Source: Progne subis subis
Lineage: Eukaryota > Chordata > Aves > Passeriformes > Hirundinidae
Direction: 5' to 3'
Length of the DNA: 64,000 nt
Assembly: GCA_022316685.1 (NCBI GenBank)
Contig: JAKJHU010000030.1
Span: 16,758,018 to 16,822,017 of the forward strand
In this document: piece by piece, positions 1 to 12,230 of the stretch
Layout of the letters: every line of letters starts with the position of its first letter
Numbering within the stretch: position 1 is the first letter of the stretch
Notes under the pieces: model-generated
What the model saw: only the letters and a program-made list of their open reading frames with translations
Database searches by the model: none
Told to the model about the DNA's origin: nothing
Position numbers and translations under genes: made by a program

Positions 1-197
1 CTGTCATAACCAGCAGAATAAATGGACATTCAGCTTTGGAAGAGAAAGATTCTTCCATTTTACATAAAACTGAGCATATTCAGTGACTATGGTAGTGAGA
101 AAATAATTTCAGTAAATGAAATGCAGCATCAAATTTGTATCACTTGGCCCAAAACCACTGATGCCTAGGAATGGTGAAAGCCATATTCATGATGTTA
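1..197. other. Unique non-coding sequence
   Basis: AT-rich sequence in which I see no gene, repeat or RNA. Confidence 0.6.
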
Positions 198-400
198 TCA
201 CAGAATCCCAGAAGGGGTGGGTTGGGAGAAATCTTAAAGGTCACCCAGTTCCAAGCCCCCTGCCAAGGGCAGGGACACCTTCCACCAGACCAGGTTTCTC
301 AGAGCCCATCCAACTTGGCCTCGAACAGTTCCAGGGATGGGGCAGCCACTGCTTCTGTGGGCAGCCTGTTGTGGGACAGCACTGGCTGCTGGGAGTGATG
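198..400 (-). mobile_element. CR1 LINE, 3'-terminal fragment
   Basis: Read on the minus strand, this segment matches the usual end of an avian CR1 element. It has a stretch equivalent to the end of ORF2 and the start of the 3' UTR (GCAGTGGCTGCCCCATCCC), then the CTGGTGGAAGGTGTCCC block, then a GGGATTCTGTGA-type tail in place of the usual ATTCTATGATTCTATGA. CR1 copies are typically truncated at the 5' end, and only about 200 bp survive here. The 5' (higher-coordinate) limit is blurred. No open frame of note remains, so the copy is dead. Confidence 0.85.
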
Positions 401-826
401 CCTTAGCTCTTGACAAGGAACAAGTTTGTCTATAAATCCAGGCCTTAGTCTCCAAGGTTTTTTTAGCTCATGTTCATTCAGAAATTACCTACCATTTATT
501 TACAGCTGCCTATCTGAAGACAGAAGGCCAGAGCCTATTTCACTTGGAGCTATCCCATGGACCTTAACTGGTTTAAAGCAAAGAATTTTTCTGCTTTGGA
601 AGAAAGTTTTTGTTCAGATAATTCTTGAGATTAATTTAGTAGACAAAAATACCTTCCTTTATACTTTTCAGACTACCAACTGCCTTCAGTGGTGCTGAGA
701 TCAGCGTCACCTGAAAATCTCTGACATGCAGGTGGAGCAGACTGTTCCTGTTCTTGTTTCGCTAGGCCAAGCTTGCTTTGCAATCAGGCATGAAGTCACT
801 GCTAATGTTAAGGGAACATGTCTTAC

Positions 827-945
827 CTGATTCCTGGTCCTGAGATTTGTCTTTCCTTTTCCTCTTTATACTCTTATTCTCTAGGTCTTTATAACTCTTA
901 AATTCAGATTGTATCAATCTTATTGTGCCACCAGGTGAAAGAAAT
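827..945 (-). other. Candidate internal coding exon (unrecognised)
   Basis: On the minus strand, the segment starts after a pyrimidine-containing acceptor (...TTTATTTTACATGCTAG) and ends at a good donor, TCAG|GTAAGA. Its 119 nt are open in one frame, entering at phase 2 and leaving at phase 1. The peptide is strongly basic and acidic, beginning FLSPGGTIRLIQSEF and continuing with KRKRKDKSQDQES. I do not recognise it. The composition looks coding, but a segment this short can be open by chance, and its phases do not join to the nearest upstream candidate at 1998-2049. It could be a pseudo-exon. Confidence 0.22.
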
Positions 946-1997
946 CTAGCATGTAAAATAAATGCACAAGGCTTTACAACCATGATAGAACAAGGCAATC
1001 AATTATGTCCTTCTTCAAAACAACTCTGCCTATGTTCAGATATGGATTGTTGATGTGTATCAGGAGCTGTGTGGCAGCATGAAGGAATGCTGTGGTTCGT
1101 GCCCCACGCCTGCACCCAGGGTTGATTCAAATGGCCATTATCATGTTTCAGAATGCAGTGGCAGTAAACACAAGGAAGATGTGCTGTGTCTAAGAGCCTC
1201 CCATGTCAAAATACTCAATAGCTTTGATTGAGATGTACTGACTCGTGGCCATACAGGAAACATGTGAGATTTGTCAAGAAGGATTACAGAGGTAAAATTA
1301 TTTACACTCCCAAAATGTTCAGAGTGGTAGAGTGTTTATGTGAAGTATCATGTTAATGGAACCACCAGAAAATCAATACTGTGGATGCTATTTATTTTTT
1401 TTTTCTGATTATACATCATAGTACTTTTTTTTTTTTTTCCTACCCTGCATGCTCACACAAGTCCATTTTGTGTCAAGCTCATTGCAATAATTACAAGGAT
1501 GCTGGTGATTACAGACAGCATCATGCATTCACTTGTATTCTTTGTAGGCAAATACCCTCATCTCTGATAATTCTGTTCATCTTCAGTATATTTTAATGTA
1601 CCAGACCAAATTTTGCTCATCTCCTTTTTACAGGAATCAGAATTTGAAGTAGTTAAGGAAATAACTGAAGTGAGCTGAATTTCACGTCCTGCTTCAAAAA
1701 CCCTGAGATTTTACCATTTGCTAAAAGAGATAAATAATGATTTTTTTGTTGTGATCCTCATATTTTCATTGAAGCTTTTCATATCTCAACTGCTAAGCAG
1801 TCTTACATTCTTTTGTCTCTGGCAGCCCATATCTGTGTGGGGCTGGGAGCTCTAAGATATTTATAAATATTAAACAGACACCATAGGATTTGGTCCATGG
1901 TTAAAACACCATGTCAACAGCTTGTGCAAATAAATTCCAGTACCGTATCTTTGCATGTCCATGGTAGGATAATTTGTCCACTAACCTCTATACTCAC

Positions 1998-2049
1998 CAA
2001 GGCTGGAGTCCTTATATTTGGCTGGCAAATCTAATTGATTATTTAGTTC
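1998..2049 (-). other. Candidate short coding exon (unrecognised)
   Basis: On the minus strand, an acceptor TTGCTTTTGTGTAG is followed by 52 nt and then a strong donor, CTTG|GTGAGT. Only one of the three frames is open, reading ELNNQLDLPAKYKDSSL, with phase 0 in and phase 1 out. The other two frames hit stops within three codons. No family is recognised. The splice signals are the main support. Confidence 0.2.
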
Positions 2050-2630
2050 CTACACAAAAGCAATAGTCCTCTATAAATCAGCCTGGATAATAATAACAAT
2101 TGTAGTAATGATTGATACATGAGCACTTATTTGTGTTCCTCTCAGTCACATTAATGGGATTTTGATGCATAAATTTCTTCTCATTGTAACAAGATTACAT
2201 GGTTCAGAATGGAAAAATGTTTTTTCATTTAATCTAAAGAAGAAAAAGTATTCCTTACATAGAACTGTGTAATGATATTGATCGTGTTATACTAGAGATC
2301 TTATGGAAATGCTCAGCATTGATCTGATAAAAAAATGCTATGGGGATCATAGGTAAATACTATTATGCATACAAACATTCCCTTGGGAACTGTTGTGATA
2401 CTGCCTACAAAACCAAGATCATGTGTACATGAGGAAGCTGCACAAGGTAAACAGTGTGGGTTTCTTTTCTTCACACAGAACAAAACACAGATAGCATATA
2501 ATCAGGGGGAAAAGTTGGGAGAATTTTGCATGTTAATTTAAATGGCAGAAACTAGCAAATCAGCAATTTAACTACAGTCTGTGTGTAATGTTTTTGTCAC
2601 AGATGACATATTTTTGTTTTGTGCCTGTAG

Positions 2631-2689
2631 GGGAATATGACACCTCAGATGGCTGCTGCTTTTGTTTCTTCAGTAGTAGTGAAACATCG
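2631..2689 (+). other. Candidate short exon (unrecognised)
   Basis: An acceptor with a long pyrimidine tract (TATTTTTGTTTTGTGCCTGTAG) precedes 59 nt that end at ATCG|GTAAGG. Two of the three frames are open, so coding status is not forced; the phase-0 frame reads GNMTPQMAAAFVSSVVVKHR. Unrecognised and quite possibly a pseudo-exon. Confidence 0.12.
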
Positions 2690-4462
2690 GTAAGGTGTAA
2701 ACCATAGTAGTGAAGGTGCTGATCCAGCAAACAGTTAATTCCCATGGCTGTCTACTGAAGTCAAAGATAGTAATCATGTAAGAATGCATGCAAACATGTT
2801 TGTGTTGGTGGGTTCTTGATTCAAGTGCCTGCTGCTTATGTTTTCACTGGAAGCCAGGAAAACCAAACACAGAATGCCTGGTATTTAGTGCTTCAGAGGT
2901 GGACTCTCTCATCCCAGGCTGGATTTGTCAATCTACCATTTTACATCTAGATCATTCATACCAGAGCCTTTTTCCTTCAGTTTCTAACAGTTCTACATTT
3001 TGATGCTGTTTTCAAGCAGCTAAAAAATAAACAAAAGAATCAAATTTAAATGAAAGCTGTATTTGTACTGAAGTACTCTTCAAGTCCAGTAATATATACT
3101 TGTACTATGAGATTATAATGAAATTCTTAAGAAAGAACTAGTGATGCGATATTAGACTGAGCAGATGAGCTCTGAAGTCCATATAAGTTTCAAGCTGCAA
3201 AAAGTTCATGTTTGACCACAGGTGTATACAGACTCTTTCCAGATGAGGTACATGGCTTTTGGAAGGAAAATATGAGGCTGCAATGGAGTGTAAACTTTCT
3301 ATTCCATTCTTCACCCATTGGGACACTTAGTGCACTGTTTCTACTTGCCAAATTAACTCCCAACGTATTTGTATTCTACATCCTGCTAAACAGTCACTCA
3401 GAAAGCTCCTCATGCATGCCCACACACACTTATTCAAGAAGTCATAAACCTCACTCTAAGGGCAATCTTCAAAGCAATTGCTCTTGAAATCCTGACTGTT
3501 CCCAAAGCTAGGTTAACAACATTAGAAATTTAATCACCTCTTTTAATTTCCATTTTCAATTAGTGACACGCTTTATGGTGTAAGGAACACAGAACACCAA
3601 AAAAGGAGGGGTTTTTTCACTGTATTGTTTTTCCTGAAGAATGTGTCACTATTAGGAAAAAATTCATCTAAACTATGAAACAGTCTTTTCCATATCCCCT
3701 GTAAGTAAAAACACCCCTTACCCTGGTCCAAACATTTTCTGTATTCAACAAATGGCTCTAGTGTGGGCAGAGGTACATGGTACACAGTAAGCAGAGCTAA
3801 GCTGGTTTTTTGTGTGCTCTGAGTAGAGGAATCAAAAGCTGGATATACACAATTGTCTCGGTGCTGGACCTGAGCTGATTTGTTCCCCTGAAAAGTGGAG
3901 GCCCGCTAAGTAAGGTCCAGAGCTGGGATAACCAGGTTTGGATGGCTTCTGGTTGGCTCAGACTGTGGGCATACCTTTTGTGTGTCTCTTGAGTAATACA
4001 CTATACAGACACATCCACATATGACATGCTGCATCATTTTTAATCATCAAGTACCATGAATCTATAAAAGTATTTCTAGGGAAGAAATGAAAATCAAATA
4101 CTTCCTTAAGTACAGTATTTTCACACTCTCTTTCACTGTGACCTGGTTACATATGATGTTCCTCTCTTGTAGTTGGAGGTTGACTAAGTAGGTTGAGAAG
4201 AAGGGAAAACAGACAATAGAAACTGCTTAGAAAAAAAAAATCCCACTTTCAATTTTCTAGTCTAAAATAGGCTGAAGTATTACCTTTGCCTCCCTGGATA
4301 AAAACATTGAATGAAGTCTATGCCTGTGCACAATGCATATATATGACACATATATACCCTTAGTGAACTGGCCCTGATCAGAGAAGACAGGAGTGCAAAT
4401 CTGGGCAGTTTGAGCATCTCTGCAGTCTCTTGCTTACAGGACATTCCTTTGTGCCTTTCCAG

Positions 4463-4580
4463 AGTGCTCATTGCAAGAGGTATAAAAGAAGAATCCTGTC
4501 TGCACAAGATTTATGGCTGGGAGAAATCGCACTCTATCTCTTCCTGTTCACCCTAGCCTTTTGGGAAGCACCTACACAGA
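4463..4580 (+). promoter_or_regulatory. TATA-like box upstream of a strong splice donor
   Basis: A perfect TATAAAAG lies at 4481-4488, and a consensus donor (CAGA|GTAAGT) follows at 4581. The arrangement would fit a short TATA-driven first exon starting near 4510. The same segment also follows a usable acceptor (TGTGCCTTTCCAG, ending 4462), so it could equally be an internal exon or nothing. No recognised peptide is encoded. Confidence 0.15.
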
Positions 4581-5401
4581 GTAAGTGGAGCTCTTTTCCA
4601 GTCATCTGTTTAGATTGGAAGGCCTCATGGTTTTCTTGGAAAGCAATCACTTATGAAGTCCCCCTGCAGAATGTTGTTGAGACCTATGCTGTGGAAATTA
4701 TTGATATAATCATATTCAACCAATTTGTAAAGGCCTAGCGGGGGAAGGCATAAAGAGCCTTAGTCTGACATTTAGAATTAATTCCAGGAAAGACATCTCT
4801 CCTCAGAGATATATGAGAAGCCGATGTTACACACTTGCAGTCACGGTAAATGTACGAGACCTGAACAGCTGAAAGAATTGTCTAATCAAAAGCTCATTGA
4901 ATGCTGTGGGAAACTTCCTACTGGCTTCAGAGTTGAAATACTGAATTTATTTCTCGTCTAAAACAATGGAAGGAATTAATAACTAGAGAAGGGCTTGCAG
5001 CCTCTGCACAGAAATGTAATGAAGTCGGCCTCCCCATGTCTTTTTTTACTCAATTGATACATTTTTATTTGGGAGATCAGTCCTCAGAGTGTCTATGGAA
5101 CTTACTTCTTCAAGGGAGTTAAAAAAATACATTTTTTAATAAATGTGCCTCTTTATGACTAATGACCAAGTTGGACTAATGACCACCAACTTCCATCCCA
5201 ACCTGATTTTCTTTTCCTGTTCATTATTGAACATGCATTGATGAACCCAGGAAGGCCCATAGAACTCCTGAAGCTCAGCATGGTTTGGCCTCTGCCCATC
5301 TGCTTTTTGTGATCTATCCTGTGGTGATTGGTAGCAGAATAAGAATCACAGGCTACTCTTAAATAAGGCAGGTCAAGTCATGTTCTCTGGCCCTAAGAAC
5401 T

Positions 5402-5458
5402 GGGTTAAGGTTAGGATGCTGTTCTGGCAAGCAGAACAGCATCCACATGGCTAAACCC
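5402..5458. other. Compact hairpin, miRNA-precursor-like
   Basis: Two perfect 13-base arms, GGATGCTGTTCTG (5414-5426) and CAGAACAGCATCC (5432-5444), enclose a five-base loop. An outer GGGTT/AACCC pairing (5402-5406 with 5454-5458) extends the foldback past an unequal internal loop. The total size, about 57 nt, is near that of an animal miRNA precursor, although the perfect stem is shorter than usual. I do not recognise the arms as a known miRNA. It may simply be a palindrome. Confidence 0.35.
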
Positions 5459-7633
5459 CTCTTCCCACCCTCCGCAGGTAATGTAACATCTATTAATCTG
5501 TATGAACCACTCTGTGCAGTATTTAAGTCTGGATATTAAGTATGGATGTGCTTGGGTTACTAACGTAGCCAGAGCTGCAGATAAGTGGAGGAACACCAGG
5601 ACTGCCATTTCCACTGGAAGTGAATTTGCAATGTGATCTTAGTCCATGAACATGCCCACCACAGGGAACTGACAACACCATGACAGTGTGTTTGTTTAGA
5701 ATTATCTTAATTGATGCTGAAACTATACATTGCTTCCTGTTTATACAACCTCCAATAATGTTGAAAGATCAAATACAATAAACTAGCCTGGCAATTTTCA
5801 AAAGCTGTCACAGAATATAACAGAAATGACTGAGATGAATGTGCTTTCAACTTCCATGAAAAATAAATGTATATGTAACACATCACTCCACCATTTATGG
5901 AAAGCTGTCCATGGATGCTTTTTGTTCTATGGAAATGTGACTTCCTGTTAAACTGTCATGAAGCCTGGGAACCTCAAACTATTACCAAATTATAAATCAA
6001 AATACAATTCAAAATATTTGAGTTTCTTTCTTTGTCTCTTGGATCTTTTATTTGGACTTTGAGTTTGGGATGTCTTCTCTTAATGTCTGTGGTGGGGATC
6101 TGAAAATTAATTGACTCATTTCAGTGTCATGAAAGGGGCTTAAGATATGTATGTCCTGTAAAGTCTTATACAGTTAGTTAATAGTGAATTTAATAGGATT
6201 AATATAAATTAACAGAGGTTTTCCCCAGGATTATATTATAATTATTATGTGTTTTTTTGTGTTTTGGTAGTTCTTGATGACTTAGTGCCTGTGTACTGGA
6301 TTGTGTACATTGTGTGGTTTTTAATCTTGAGAACTGGCCTTGTTTTTCCAGAGTGAATGAGTTCAACCCATGGACTCAGCAAAAAACTTTTAGATACGTT
6401 TGAAGGTGCTGTGGTTTAGGAATGGTGTTCAATTTAGTGTTGCCTCTGAAACTACTCCAAACCATGCGCTGCTTGCTCACTGATGGGATGGTGGGATGGA
6501 GAACAGAACTGGAGGCACAGAAGTTAAAGATTGCAGGTTATGATAAGAACAATTTACTGGAAACAGCAACGAGATAAGAAAACAAAAATTTTTGTTAGCA
6601 ACAATATTAATCTGACAGCAACAATTGATAACAAATGTGTGGAAGATAGGTAAGTGATTCATATGCTCACCACTCTGCCAAAATAAGCTGAATAATACCT
6701 GACTACCACTACTCTACCCTGACCTGACCTGGAAGGGACCCCTTCCCCCACTGCTGGAAAATGAGGTGAGGTGGTGTAGAATAACCTCGAGGTCCTGGCC
6801 ATGCCCTTCCTGGCTACTGCAAAAATCAACACTTTCCTGAAGCAGGATAACATGTAAACATGAGGTCTGTTAGAGCATGTTTGAAAGGGAAAAAAAACTG
6901 CCTGTGGAGAGGTAACTGCTGCCTCTACATCAGCTCTATAAACTTTCAAGACCAGAAAATTGGTGTTGTATCAATTACAAAAAATTGCTACAACTTGTAA
7001 CTGATTATTTTAACAACCATCCTTGGGAGAAAAGAGAGGGGTTTGGCCTTTCAATCAGCTATGAATGTACCTGCTCAATATCAGGGAGGTGGGGACTCCG
7101 ATCTGCTCATGCTTTTCCCCCTACTTCATTGCAAAGTCATGGAGCTTCTCTTGCCCATTAACAGTTAGTGTCCATCCATCTTCTAGCAGTCAAATTCTTC
7201 GTGACACATAATAGTTTTGTGTGTCAACTGTGAAAGTTTTCCAGCAAAGCATAATTTCATTTGCAGGTCTGGTGTTGGGATATGAGTTATTATAATCAAC
7301 ATATTGTATCATGTTGTCTGGCTGTAGACTCTTTCCACAAGGCTAAATGTTACTCTGCTGATGCTGAACCAAGATTCAAATACCTCTTTTCCAGTGGTTC
7401 TGTCTTCTTCAGATAACTTTACTTTTCTCCTTTTACAGTCCTGTGTTTTATGTTCTCTTCCTGGAAAATGATGATTATAAGGTTGTAACACATTCTCAGA
7501 TTTAAGTATGAAAAGAAGGACAGTTTATCAGCTACTTCTCTTGAAGAATTTAGATCTACTAGGAGTAGTGGGTAGTTTTCTTACAGGCAAACGAAACATG
7601 CTAAAGCAGGGAGCATATACTGGGATTACTTAC

Positions 7634-7723
7634 CTCTTCATATTGCTGTTCATCATTTTGCCTTCTATTTAGATTCACTCTAGATGGCCACAGTGCAGGA
7701 TAAAGAAAATGCTTTCCTGCCCT
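7634..7723 (-). other. Candidate internal coding exon (unrecognised)
   Basis: On the minus strand, the 90-nt segment ends at a perfect donor, GAAGAG|GTAAGT, and begins after TCATGCTCACAG. It is open in phase 0 in and out; the 30-residue peptide contains HFLYPALWPSRVNLNRR followed by an acidic, glutamine-rich end (QNDEQQYEE). The residue mix resembles real protein more than most frames in this window. The acceptor is only moderate, and an alternative acceptor lies inside (CCATCTAG). The family is unknown. Confidence 0.25.
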
Positions 7724-10700
7724 CTGTGAGCATGACAATTTTTATCCTAAGAAAATGCTCAAGCCCATTAAAGAGAAAAAACCATTTTGATCTCCAGACT
7801 CAAACAGCTTTTGATTTTCAGGGGCTCTTGCCTAAATCAAGTGAATGCAGAGAATCATGAGAGGTGATGATCTTCATAACCAAACCAGGGTTCTGCAAAA
7901 ACAAAAGTCAGCATGGCATCAATTTATTGTTGGAGACACTGCAGCTTTCTGTTTGCATATTGTAGATCTCTGTCTTTTAGAAGAGATGATTATATTTAGA
8001 TAACCTATGGATCATCAAATCAAATATTGTGTAGTCTTGGGGGAGATGTTAAAAGCTTTCAAGCGATTTTTTTTCTCAGATATTGTAAAATAGATTTGTA
8101 CATGTGTATTTGTGATGATGTAGCTTATTTTCAGCTGCCTAATATATCCCCAATATTATGTCTTGAGAGGAACTGAAATTTTATTTTGATTTCTGTGTCC
8201 CCAGTTGACTGCAAACTGTAATGCTGCCATATATATCTCAGATCTACCACTGCCAGACACTTCCATGCAGGTTGATGTTTTTGGCTTAGAAAAAGGAAAT
8301 GGGGAGCACTTTTAAGATGTAAAGAGCTTCATTCCAGAGGTGAGAAAACCTGAATTATTTATAACATTCACACTGCAGCTAGCTAACAAGGGCTATGGAG
8401 AGATGCTTGATATTGTCTTCCTCAGCATCTGAGGCTGAGTTATAATGATATATCCCCTTTTCATCTCAATTTATCCTTTTCAAAAAAATACCAATACATA
8501 AAGGAAACACTTTTCATGTCATCTGTGTGAGGTAAGGTACTGTGTGTCTACTTAAAAGCCAGGGAAGAAAAGTAGCAGATGGGCCAAACATAACCTGTTG
8601 TCATGCTTTTGCAGTACTGGATACTAAGGCACCTTTGCAAAATTACAATTTTGAAAAGCAAATGGAAGCTGACAAATTGCTCATGCTTCCCTCCCTCCTT
8701 TCTCCCCTCCTCATGCATTCAGTGCTGCAACTTTTGATGGATGTCCAAATTTCTAATTTTGTCCCTTCATTTTTCCCCCTTACAGGATTTCCTCTGTGTT
8801 TCTTCATGTTATTGTGTTAACTCCAACAATTGCCATGTTCCATCTTTAACTCTTACCCCTGATCTCTTTTCCTAATGCTTCCCATTGATTCTACTTCTCA
8901 TTTGCCTTTTTTCTGACTTGGTCAAGCACTTTCAAAAGTCAAATGCTTTTTCCACATCCCAAGGCCTGAGCATGGGAGACTGACTTCAGCCAGCCTGTTT
9001 GAAACCCTCAGCGAGCTCTAGGAACACACAGTTGCAGCCCCTTTAAAAATGAGCAGCAGGTTTTGTGTTCATGATAGTCATTGGTTCTTCATTGTCTTGG
9101 GGACACTGACGCCAATTTACTCCATCTGAAGATCTGTTGTTACATCCTGCATTATTCATTGGAAAAAAAAAAACACTCTAAACCCTTAACATATGAATGA
9201 CTTAGAATACAGATTGACTCACTGAAGTCTCACCTTTGGAAATGTATGTGTTTTACTCCTGTCTTTTACTTTCTGTGTGTGCCCTTCTCTTGTAATCTAG
9301 ACTTTATGTTATTTAAACATCTGGTCCAGATTTCTTTATTTTTTTCTTCTCATCTCTGTTATTTTGGCTACCATTGCTGTTGGTTGACTTTAGACTATTT
9401 TTATTAGTGACACTGAGGAGTAAGGACCTTGAATAGAATTTTCAGATGGCACTCTACAGTGCCATGGCTTACTAAGATCTCCGGGAATGTATACCTCCTG
9501 TAAGAAGAAAAAGGAGGAACAGAAGTTCAGAGAATGAGAAAACAATTTGACTTTAAATGAGACAGGGAGAGGGAGAAAGCCTGCACATTACCACATCTTG
9601 TAGCATGCTGGTGCTACCCAGGAGGAAGGAGGGTAGCAGAGGATGGAGAGAGCCAATGGCACCTTTACCCTTCTTTTCTGAACTATGTGTATGAATGAAA
9701 CAATTATCTGGGTTGGTGAAGAGTACAAGACTAGGTTACCTGGTTCTCATCCTCATATCCAACAACAACAACAGCACTGTTTCACTTAATAGGGTGAAAA
9801 TTAGCATCACAGCAAGGTGGAACATTTTGGGCTTACTCCTTGTTGACTGTTTCCCTTGTTGACTGAAGGCATTTCTGCCTGTTTACAAAGCACCACTCTA
9901 TTTCTTAGTGTTAAATTCCTCTTGGGAAAGGGGTGGGTCCAGAGTGGCTGGATTTCAAGTACTTGCTCTGGCTTATGTTCCGAGCCTTCCTGGACAACCA
10001 CAGCATGTTGTTCTCAATGATACTAATTACAAATGAGGCAATAAGTGCTTTCATACAAAACAGCTGCTTCCAGCTCCCTATCTGCATAGCAAATAAGCCT
10101 TCACTTTTAAAATTTAAGCCTATGTTTAGACCAGCTGTATCCTTTTACATTAATAAAAATAATGTTTCAATGGTTTGAAATTTCACAGTGTAAAAAAGTA
10201 TGAAAGAGCAGTTGTAGTTGTCATTTTGTGAGCACTAGTTCCACAAGCAGGGTTTTCCCAAACTCCTAGAGGTCTTTCAGGCCTCTGTGGGACTGTTATG
10301 AGCTCAGCATAGCTCTGCTTTCCTGTCAAAAAAAAAAAAAGTTGTAGAGCTACACCTACACATGCATCTGGGCACAGGCCTCTCTGAGAAACATCCCTCT
10401 TACTTTTAGGGGGAAGAGTCACCAGTTAGTCAAGTTTTGAAAGGAAACGTTTTAAAAATAAAAAGTAATGATAAAATAAGAATTTTTCTTTTGTAAGAAA
10501 TATCTCTTTGAAATAAAAGGTTAAAACATTTCATTCTGAAATTTTGACAGAAGCCTTTAACTATTTTCACTGTTTTTCCATTTTCTTTTTTGGCTGAAAA
10601 TAATTCAACTTAAATTTGTAAAATTTTTGCAGCAGCTTCATCTCTATTTTTTTGGATGGAATGAGGCTCTTAAGGAGATATTGAAATGTGGCTTCTGGAA

Positions 10701-10789
10701 GGAGCAGAACTGTCTTAATCATGTTTGTATCTGTCTTTCAAAGAAGATTTCTGCTTTGGCAGATGGAAGCTGACAAGGTGCAGTAGGGG

Positions 10790-11000
10790 TTGAGCCCTCC
10801 TTGGGGGCTGTGGTACCTGCTGGGACTGGCAGCACAGGGGTCCCACAGCCAGGGAGCAGGGCAGGCAAGGGGGCAGCCCCAGGCATTGGGCATGTCCAAG
10901 GGATTGGAGACAAGCTGAGCTTGCCCCAGAGCATCAGCCTGGTGCTGGGGTCAGAGTCAGGCCCACGGAGGGGAACCAGGCTCAGATACACCCCAGGGTG
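10790..11000. other. GC-rich patch, CpG-poor
   Basis: A block rich in GGGG, CAGG and CCAGG words, in contrast with its AT-rich surroundings. CpG dinucleotides are very few, so it does not read as a CpG island. Open frames occur on both strands, as expected when TA-rich stop codons are scarce. No gene or repeat family is recognised. Confidence 0.45.
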
Positions 11001-12230
11001 GCTGAGCAGGTCAGTGGGGAATGAATTAACAGGACATCACATACCAGTGTTTCTACCGTGAAAAAAGTCACTAGTGCTCCCTCTCATGAAACATGCTCTA
11101 GTCTTGTTCTAATGAATCATTGACATATTTAAATGTTCTTGGAAGATTCTGATCCAGTTGTTGAATAAATGGGATTATAACACTGTGCAGCAAGCTTTAA
11201 CTTCAGCATTGCCTGTAGGTAGGAGAGAGTCCAGGAGATTTAAACAAAGGCTGACTGCAGTTAAAGGTAATGTTCAACATGAAGAGTGTACAAGCACAAC
11301 TGTGGTTCAGAGTTAAAACTCAGGCAGATAAAATACTACATGACTCCGCTTCCAATTAGTATGAAAAAGATGTGTTCTAGGCAATTTCTCCTTTATGCTC
11401 ATGTGAGAAAGAAGAGTTAATTTAACTACAGTTAATTTCATGCCCTCTATAATGTACCCAATTATATCATCCTAATTATTTCAAGCCCTCATATGCCTTG
11501 GTTGAGTGCCTTTTTTGGAAGAGGATATTAAATAACGATTATCCTCCTCATTAATACAATGCATGATAAAGAGAAAACAAACAAGACATGGATCAAAGGC
11601 ATAAATATAATTTATCTTTTTTATTCACTTTCCCCCTGATCTTTCCACAACAGCAGTAACATTAGTCATGGAGATATAAGGAGGCTTGGAAATTTTTTTG
11701 TCTTGCCTTGTCGTTTCACTTTTGTCTGGTTAATGTGTAGGAGTGGGGGTGTTTTAGAAGCTTTAAGGGCTTTTCTGAGAGCTCAGCTATTATTAACCTA
11801 TAGGACTAGGCTACAGCTGCAGAAAGTTGCGACGTCAATTAGTTCTAATTCATCCTTGTTTTACTAATTTGGACAATGAAGCATAAAAACGTGTTAGTCA
11901 TAGTAAAGAATAAGGTAGGAGGGTAATATCCATTTCTTCTTCATGAAGACTAAAATAAGGCAAAATTAGCGCTGTCTCATCCCTATGAGGGTAGACAGTA
12001 CTTGGAGACAGTGTATGAGGCAGACTTCCCACACTTTTCACCAAGTTATAAGACATCAGCCTTTGATGTGATTAAGCCACGTGCCAATGTCTTCCCCATT
12101 TAGTGCAAGGTGGGAGTGAGGATGACCAGCACTGTAATCAGAAGAGGCACTTTAGTTTGGACTCTGTTGCACCAATGGTAGAATAGTCCCAAGTGAGGTC
12201 AAATAAAGGACTAATGTAAAGGATAACAGT

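Larger units (their letters stand above)
401..5401. other. Gene-poor unique sequence
   Basis: About 5 kb with no recognisable gene or young repeat. It contains several exon-like segments described separately (827-945 and 1998-2049 on the minus strand; 2631-2689 and 4463-4580 on the plus strand). Smaller splice-bounded open segments occur at 1634-1669 (+, 36 nt) and 3722-3757 (-, 36 nt). A 12-base direct repeat, GACTAATGACCA, lies at 5157-5168 and 5174-5185. Confidence 0.6.
5459..12230. other. Gene-poor unique sequence
   Basis: About 6.8 kb of AT-rich sequence without a recognisable gene. It contains the exon-like segment 7634-7723 and a local GC-rich patch at about 10790-11000, where both strands are open for 86-90 codons. 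AT-rich stretches with GTTAAT and TAATTA words lie at about 11400-11570. No young repeat was seen. Confidence 0.6.

Noticed and set aside
6659..6949. Minus-strand 96-codon frame with a fair acceptor (TCATTTTCCAG) and donor (GTG|GTGAGC)
   Set aside because: The peptide is dominated by Val/Arg/Tyr low-complexity and simple GGTCAGGTCAGG repetition; not convincing as an exon.
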